Assembly (NCBI GenBank): GCA_009869945.1
Contig: WIXG01000036.1
Coordinates: forward strand, 285,092 to 349,091
Direction: 5' to 3'
DNA length: 64,000 nt
Source of the DNA: Mesaphorura yosii
Lineage: Eukaryota; Arthropoda; Collembola; Poduromorpha; Tullbergiidae
A program made the translations under genes and the position numbers. The notes below the pieces were generated by a model, which saw nothing but the letters and a program-made list of their open reading frames with translations, ran no database searches and was not told the origin of the DNA. Shown here one piece after another: positions 59,301 to 64,000 of the stretch (the first letter of the stretch is position 1; the number at the start of each line of letters is the position of its first letter).

Positions 59301-59851
59301 TTTAATATGATTTTTAAAATTTGGCATCTTGTGCAGGTGAGGCTTCCCAATCCAAACATGCTACCGTTGTACACAGAGGCTGGAGGACAGCAAGTGCAGC
59401 TCCCAGTGCATTACTATCAGCACGGAGGCTCTCCAACGCAGCCAAATTCCAGCCAGCACACACAACCTGGAAACACAGTTAGCGTATCGTAAGTCAAACC
59501 TAACTACTATTTTTTAAGGCAGACATTCATGAGTGTAGAGTTTAGATGCCCCAAAGTCTCTTGTTGAAGCAATCGACTCAACTTCTTGCTTTGTTCTGCC
59601 TTCAGAGTACCAAACCTTCATGGATACGCGCAAACGCACCATGGATACCCGTTCCTTGGCATTCAAATGGGATGGAATCCGGCCCACAATAACTCTCAGC
59701 AAGTCGTGGCCTCCGCATATGTTCCACATGGTAAGTCCTCAACTATTTGCGAGATTACCCCGAAAGGCACTCAATTGAACGGTTTTGTCAGTTGGAAAAA
59801 TTAATTGTGTACTTTATTGCAGGCGGTGCGGGGGGAATCCCACACGGTTAA
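56339..59851 (+). CDS. ATXN2: Ataxin-2
   Basis: Ataxin-2 is an RNA-binding scaffold of stress granules and mRNA translation control that works with poly(A)-binding protein. Ten exons (56339-56406, 56901-57132, 57199-57668, 57789-58120, 58196-58755, 58836-59025, 59087-59226, 59337-59488, 59606-59730, 59823-59851) sum to 765 codons in one frame. The Lsm domain has NMTILIGSGAELETRDGNKY and DGVFVAFSGQQEIMLEAAHM; the LsmAD region has VTFRDVDLTYATRDFQTDGQ and NGWEVRDMFKKNAENFGV. After KYIPPSKRQSQYG comes a disordered Pro/Gln/Asn-rich part with the PAM2 motif for PABP (FTFNPHAKEFNPSARAFNP). There is no polyglutamine tract before the Lsm domain. The acceptor of exon 2 was chosen because it alone keeps the frame with a GT-AG intron and gives KSEMKKQLDSDSHF. 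Confidence 0.93.
58121..58195 (+). other. Stop-free 75-nt intron in ATXN2, possible retained segment
   Basis: The segment begins GTGACG and ends TTGCAG like an intron and has normal size for this window, but it is a multiple of three and has no stop codon. Retention would insert 25 residues (DEFRSFQVVIYF and so on) without a frameshift. The inserted residues are hydrophobic in a disordered region, which favours true splicing. Confidence 0.6.
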
Positions 59852-59975
59852 GGGGAACGTTAGGGCAAACTCGCAGTGCTAAAAACAATGAAAACAAAAA
59901 ATTTTTTGTATTGCTTGAATATTCAAGTCAAGTGAGGTTATAACCTATTTAAACAAATTAAGAAATTAGATATGA

Positions 59976-59981
59976 AATAAA
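59976..59981 (+). promoter_or_regulatory. Poly(A) signal for ATXN2
   Basis: AATAAA 125 nt past the ATXN2 stop codon. Confidence 0.6.
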
Positions 59982-60117
59982 ATGTTACGTAATCTACACT
60001 ACTGGCTGACTGCCGTATGCACTCAAGTCTTATCCTGGTTGTGTACTTATTCAAAACACCAAAACGAAAACGGGAATGCATATTCTCCTCGATATGTTTC
60101 TTTATAAATATCACGAG

Positions 60118-60123
60118 TTTATT
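60118..60123 (-). promoter_or_regulatory. Poly(A) signal for Derlin
   Basis: Reverse-complement AATAAA about 75 nt past the Derlin stop codon. Confidence 0.55.
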
Positions 60124-60195
60124 TGGAACGATGTTAGTTTCTATTTGTATTACAATTGCATAATTATTAAGCTTTCAGCGTTTGATGACGTGTTA

Positions 60196-61455
60196 TCACT
60201 GCGGTGGTTGTGCATTATCATTTGCACCCCACTCAAAACCTCCTGGACGCTCCTCTGGCAGCGGATTGTAGTTGGGATCCTCCTCAGGCGGATCAAAGAT
60301 CATCTTCCTGCATTGCATAGTATCAACTTAGTTCAGAACGGAGGAGAATGGAATTCTTAACTTACATAAAACGTGGAGTTTTGAGAATTTCTTCATTTCG
60401 TAAGATTAGCGACACATGAAAAGACACATGCCGAAATTAAAATGTTGTCAGTACTTGAATAATCACTGTGTGAACGCCGTCAGTTCTAATTTCTGTTGAA
60501 ATATTGGCACTTACGAAAACCACCGGGTTGATTTGGGAAAACGTCTTCTAAGAAGTAGTACATGTGACCAACTGTGATTCCAATCAAGTCAATTTGCACC
60601 GAATTCCCCAGCAGAAGTGAGAACCCCAAGATAACAAGTGGGAGCAGCGGCGCCTGTAATATAAACGTTTTTGTCAAAGTTGATGAGGATCAAATTGGTT
60701 TCGTTTGAGCAAACCACAATTGAGTATTTAGTTGGTTACTACTTATGCCCAGCAACTCACCTGGAAGTTGAGAATGCCAAAGAAGCTCATGCGAACGTCT
60801 GGGTTTCTGCGGGACCAAACGTACACTAGCATCAGGGTGAAGGCATGTCCCAGGAAGATGAGGTTGGCGAAGTATGCAATAATCTGAAAAAAAACAAATA
60901 TTTAGCTCTGGTAACCTTACTAACATCCCAGGCCTCGTCATATTTGTTACGCAATCTTACCAACGTCAAGACGGCACCAAACAAGAACATCATGACAAAG
61001 TCAGCAGTTCGGCCACGGAATGACGACTCTTCCAACGTGCGGCAGTAGCGATAAGTGAAGATAAGGTTGAATACAAAGTTGAAGCTTAATGTACCAAAGA
61101 AGAAGAAGTTGGTCAGTAAACGCCACCACTGTTGCATTCAGGCATCAAAAGTGATCATGGAAATGAAAAAAACGAATTCGTGAACTTAATGTCGATATTT
61201 CCAAAATCGCACACTCAAAAGCACGTACCTGATGTTGTTTTACTACAAGATATGGATTAAAGTAAATGTCATATGGCGAAACTAGTTCCAAATGCTGCAA
61301 GAATCAAGGTGACCATCGATTAAGGGTTAGGTTCTCATTCCGTAGTGAATAACTAGTCTTACCACAGCCAATGTAGTGAGAACACATGCGGTGGTGTACG
61401 CCCTTGTGACGGTAGGAATTTCCTTATAGGTGTTCCAGAGAGATTGATGTGCCAT
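60196..61455 (-). CDS. DERL2: Derlin-2-like ERAD membrane protein
   Basis: Derlins are rhomboid-like pseudoproteases that thin the ER membrane and move misfolded proteins to the cytosol for degradation. Seven exons (61363-61455, 61229-61294, 60961-61128, 60761-60883, 60515-60653, 60366-60390, 60196-60307) join in phase to 241 residues (human Derlin-2 has 239). Matches are [20 protein letters not shown], the WR motif in [83 protein letters not shown] and [20 protein letters not shown]. These favour Derlin-2/3 over Derlin-1. After FEWG the tail reads ANDNAQPPQ instead of the expected GxGxRLG SHP box that binds p97/VCP. Confidence 0.95.
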
Positions 61456-63044
61456 CTTGACGATACCGGTAACAGAGGGATAACAAATATTTAGACAAAT
61501 ACGGCAGATCGTGGTCTACTCTTGCCTCCCTTGCTAATGGGGCTAGGAAGTAGGCGAACGTTCAGCTCCTTCACACAACTAAATAAGTAAGAATGGCTGA
61601 TTAGAACACAAAAGCGTCGCATAGTAAGTTTAGTGAGTAGACCTTTACTAGCAGTCAGTAACGAAGGGTAGTGCCACTGTTAACGATACTTAGATATTAT
61701 CTACTGGCTGGTTGGCTGGCTGACAACAGTATCGGTCTCTAAGTTTGTCATTTATAGGATAAAGATACTTGTAGTTCTTGAAAGGAGTTTTCTTTTATAC
61801 TTCTTTACTTTGGCTTCGAATTCACTACATGAAAGCTCCACCTCGAACTACGTGACGTTTGCAAAACGTCGAACTAACTGCCTGACTCAAAGACTCAATC
61901 CGTTAACCCTGTGGAGTGTTTAATTAACATAATATTCTTACACATACGCCAGCCTAGAGCCACTCTTTCGTCAAAGCCACAAATTCCTGAATTTCCATGT
62001 ACTTACTTGTCAAGCGTTCTGATAAACCCCAGGAGAGTCTCGTCCTTGGCTGGTCAAAAAACGAGTGATTTCTAGGAAATTATCTTAGTTAACTTATTAA
62101 ATAATTGTTTAACCATCCGAGTTGTTGAAATGTTAACTCTTCGTGTCGTGTTCGAATCGAACCGAGTCTTATGAACAGTCAGTTCAACTCTAGAACTTAC
62201 TTGTCATAAATTTTAAACTGCGCGCTGTACGACTTTGTGGTTTCTGACTTTCACAACGAACCCTATAACTAGGTTGCCGGTGCACACTTATCTGATCTTA
62301 CAAAAACTTGCTAATGAGTTGCCTTTACCCATTTCAGTTGTATTTGGAAACATTTGCCGACAAATTCGGTTTAATGAAGATCAGTCCGCGCTACCTGGTG
62401 CATTAAATATTTAGTGAAATGGCCCCATCGACTTCTCCATTTGCCCCTCCTCTATTCGAATGTGGTAACGCCAGAGCGTAGCGTCGTTTTCTTCTGAAAA
62501 TTAAGGCCAAAGATGCAGACAAACTTGAGCAAAAGATGAAGACTCGATTAGCTATCCGGTGCTATTTTTCGCTAAAGTAGTTAATGATAGGTAAACAATT
62601 ACATCAAATCAGAGACCGAATTTGAGGGTTGATTCTAATGAAAATCATTCAAGATTACCAAATGTCACAGGTGTTATTAAAGTACCACAAGATTGCGGCA
62701 GGTCATGCATTATCAATCTAGCACCCCATAAGTAAATTGTAGAATGCTCCTGGAAGTATTTTGGAAGCGCTTCTTGTTGGAAACGCTTTCGAGAGGATTG
62801 GATAACTTGCGTTCGAGTTTCGAGCGGCTTCCTTGTTGCTTTGTGAAAGAGGTAAGATTCGCAAACCAACTGGTGAGTCAGGTTGCGTTGTGCGGTCTGG
62901 TTCGTAAAAACAAGAATCTCTGTTTAACCTTATTTTTTGCAGTTTAGTCATTACTTAACAGAAATTAACAAATTAAAAATTTTGTTAGTTGTGTAAAGAC
63001 TGAAGGCAACTATATATTACAGTATTTATTTCGACCGTTTTAAG
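61456..63044. other. Divergent intergenic region Derlin / right-edge gene
   Basis: About 1.6 kb. Presumed promoters and 5' UTRs. An open stretch at 62744-62851 ends at a good donor (GTAAGA) and might be a 5' exon of the next gene or chance. Nothing else is supported. Confidence 0.4.
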
Positions 63045-64000
63045 ATGCAACGAAATGAAGAACAGGAAAATAAGTGCTACGATCTCCTACGGAGAATTAG
63101 CGCTCTACAAATCCACGAAGTCCACACATACGCCCAAGATCAGGTTAAAGAATTTTCGTCAAAGAGCAAAGCCCCAGTTCCAGCTATCGCGGAGGAACTC
63201 GACTACACACGTTTAATACTTGGCGGAGTTCTGAAAGACGTTCCTGTTGTGGGTGACGACGACACTGAATCAAGTTCTGATGAAGAAAGTTGTGATGAAC
63301 TTAATTTTGGAACTAGAGATTTCGAAAATTATTTGCGAGTGTTAGTTTGCTAATCATTGTATTTACCCAATTTCTCGTCAGGTTTTGACGCATGTTAATT
63401 CTATGTGTAGAGACGAAGCGCCAGGAGCGAAATGGGCAAGAGATAGAGGCGCGATAATAACCGCCTGGACGTGGCTGCAGGATGCAATTGGATACGTCAA
63501 ATTTCAAAGAAAACAACATGAAGAATTTTACAAGTGAGTAAGACAAACGAGTATAGTGCACTGGTGGCCTTTCCTACTTCTAATTTTTGTCATCCTGATT
63601 TTTTTACCAGGCACTTCAGACAGTCAAAGGTGTCGCTTACTGTTGATGATAAATTTTGTAATCCAGCCCGTGCATCAGCGGCTGGATCGTCGTTGGTCGA
63701 CGCCCAAATACAGATTTATAAATCTGAATCGCAGTCAGAACAAAACACACTAATGTCGAGCAAGCCGATGTGCGTGTTTTTCTAAGAATCTTATGGCTGA
63801 AAGTTGGTCTTTAATTTAATGTGCTTTCAACATTTTAGGTCATCCGGCATGATCAGGCCATCCGGCAGCCCTTCTCGTTCAGTTTCAGTGGAGAATTTAC
63901 TACCTCTAAAAATAGGTCAACCAAATGTTCCAACTACACCGGACCAGGCTCGTGTGAGTGGGTCAAATGAGAGTGCCATCCCGGTGCCTCCTGATCAGAT
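63045..64000 (+). CDS. Unrecognised gene, 5' part only
   Basis: Four exons (63045-63340, 63411-63533, 63611-63769, 63839->64000) join in phase to about 246 residues before the window ends. The N-terminus is helical and polar (MQRNEEQENKCYDLLRRISA, then LQIHEVHTYAQDQVKEF). A Ser/Asp/Glu cluster (DDDTESSSDEESCDELNFG) follows at about residues 68-86 and looks like a casein kinase 2 target. Next comes a Trp-containing helical stretch (KWARDRGAIITAWTWLQDAI, then KFQRKQHEEFYKHFRQSK). After that the sequence is Ser/Pro-rich and probably disordered (RPSGSPSRSVSVENLLPLK). There is no signal peptide or membrane segment. The frame consistency makes the gene real, but I cannot name a family; the diagnostic domain may lie to the right. 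Confidence 0.7.

Larger units (their letters stand above)
59852..60195. other. Convergent 3' region ATXN2 / Derlin
   Basis: About 0.34 kb holding the two 3' UTRs, with a plus-strand poly(A) signal for ATXN2 and a minus-strand one at 60118-60123 for Derlin. No coding region seen. Confidence 0.55.

Overview
The window is eukaryotic nuclear DNA. Every recognisable gene is split by short GT-AG introns, mostly about 60 to 120 nt, and the proteins are conserved animal ones. Gene density is high for an animal, with roughly one gene per 3.5 kb on both strands and intergenic gaps of 0.2 to 1.8 kb. The gene content (BICD-related dynein adaptor, TPST, UNC119, an LC3-type Atg8, ataxin-2) with this intron size suggests a compact protostome genome. 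A small arthropod such as a Daphnia-like crustacean is my best guess, but the species is inference. Splice junctions were placed by hand from GT/AG sites, codon phase and conserved protein sequence; no search was run.

Layout, left to right: PES1 (-, C-terminus cut by the window edge); SPT6 (-, 25 coding exons); an LC3-type ATG8 gene (+); NADPH-cytochrome P450 reductase (+); a short AKAP1-like KH-Tudor gene (-); GCN1 (+); a prothymosin-like acidic nuclear protein (-); ribosomal protein eL42/RPL36A (+); BICDL1/BicDR (-); PRPF19 (-); UNC119 (+); RAB35 (-); TPST (+); a small unrecognised ORF (-); UBE3B (+); OSBP (-); ataxin-2 (+); Derlin-2-like (-); and the 5' part of an unrecognised gene (+) running off the right edge. 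I saw no rRNA, tRNA, CRISPR array or intact transposon.

The genes form no operon or pathway cluster. Most serve basic cell functions: ribosome production (PES1, eL42), transcription elongation (SPT6), splicing (PRPF19), stress translation control (GCN1, ataxin-2), ER and Golgi work (CPR, Derlin, OSBP, TPST), autophagy (LC3), trafficking (RAB35, BICDL1, UNC119) and ubiquitin ligation (PRPF19, UBE3B). Divergent pairs share 0.2 to 1.8 kb gaps; convergent pairs lie as close as 233 bp (UBE3B/OSBP).

I found no unmistakably new system. The points most worth checking are: three genes (UNC119, TPST, OSBP) whose upstream ORF stop overlaps the main start as ATGA; an LC3 that ends exactly at its conjugation glycine; a Derlin lacking the usual p97-binding SHP tail; a triplicated acidic-Trp repeat inside SPT6; a GC-AG intron in OSBP; a stop-free 75-nt intron in ataxin-2; a GCN1 shortened at both ends; and a small uncharacterised ORF between TPST and UBE3B.
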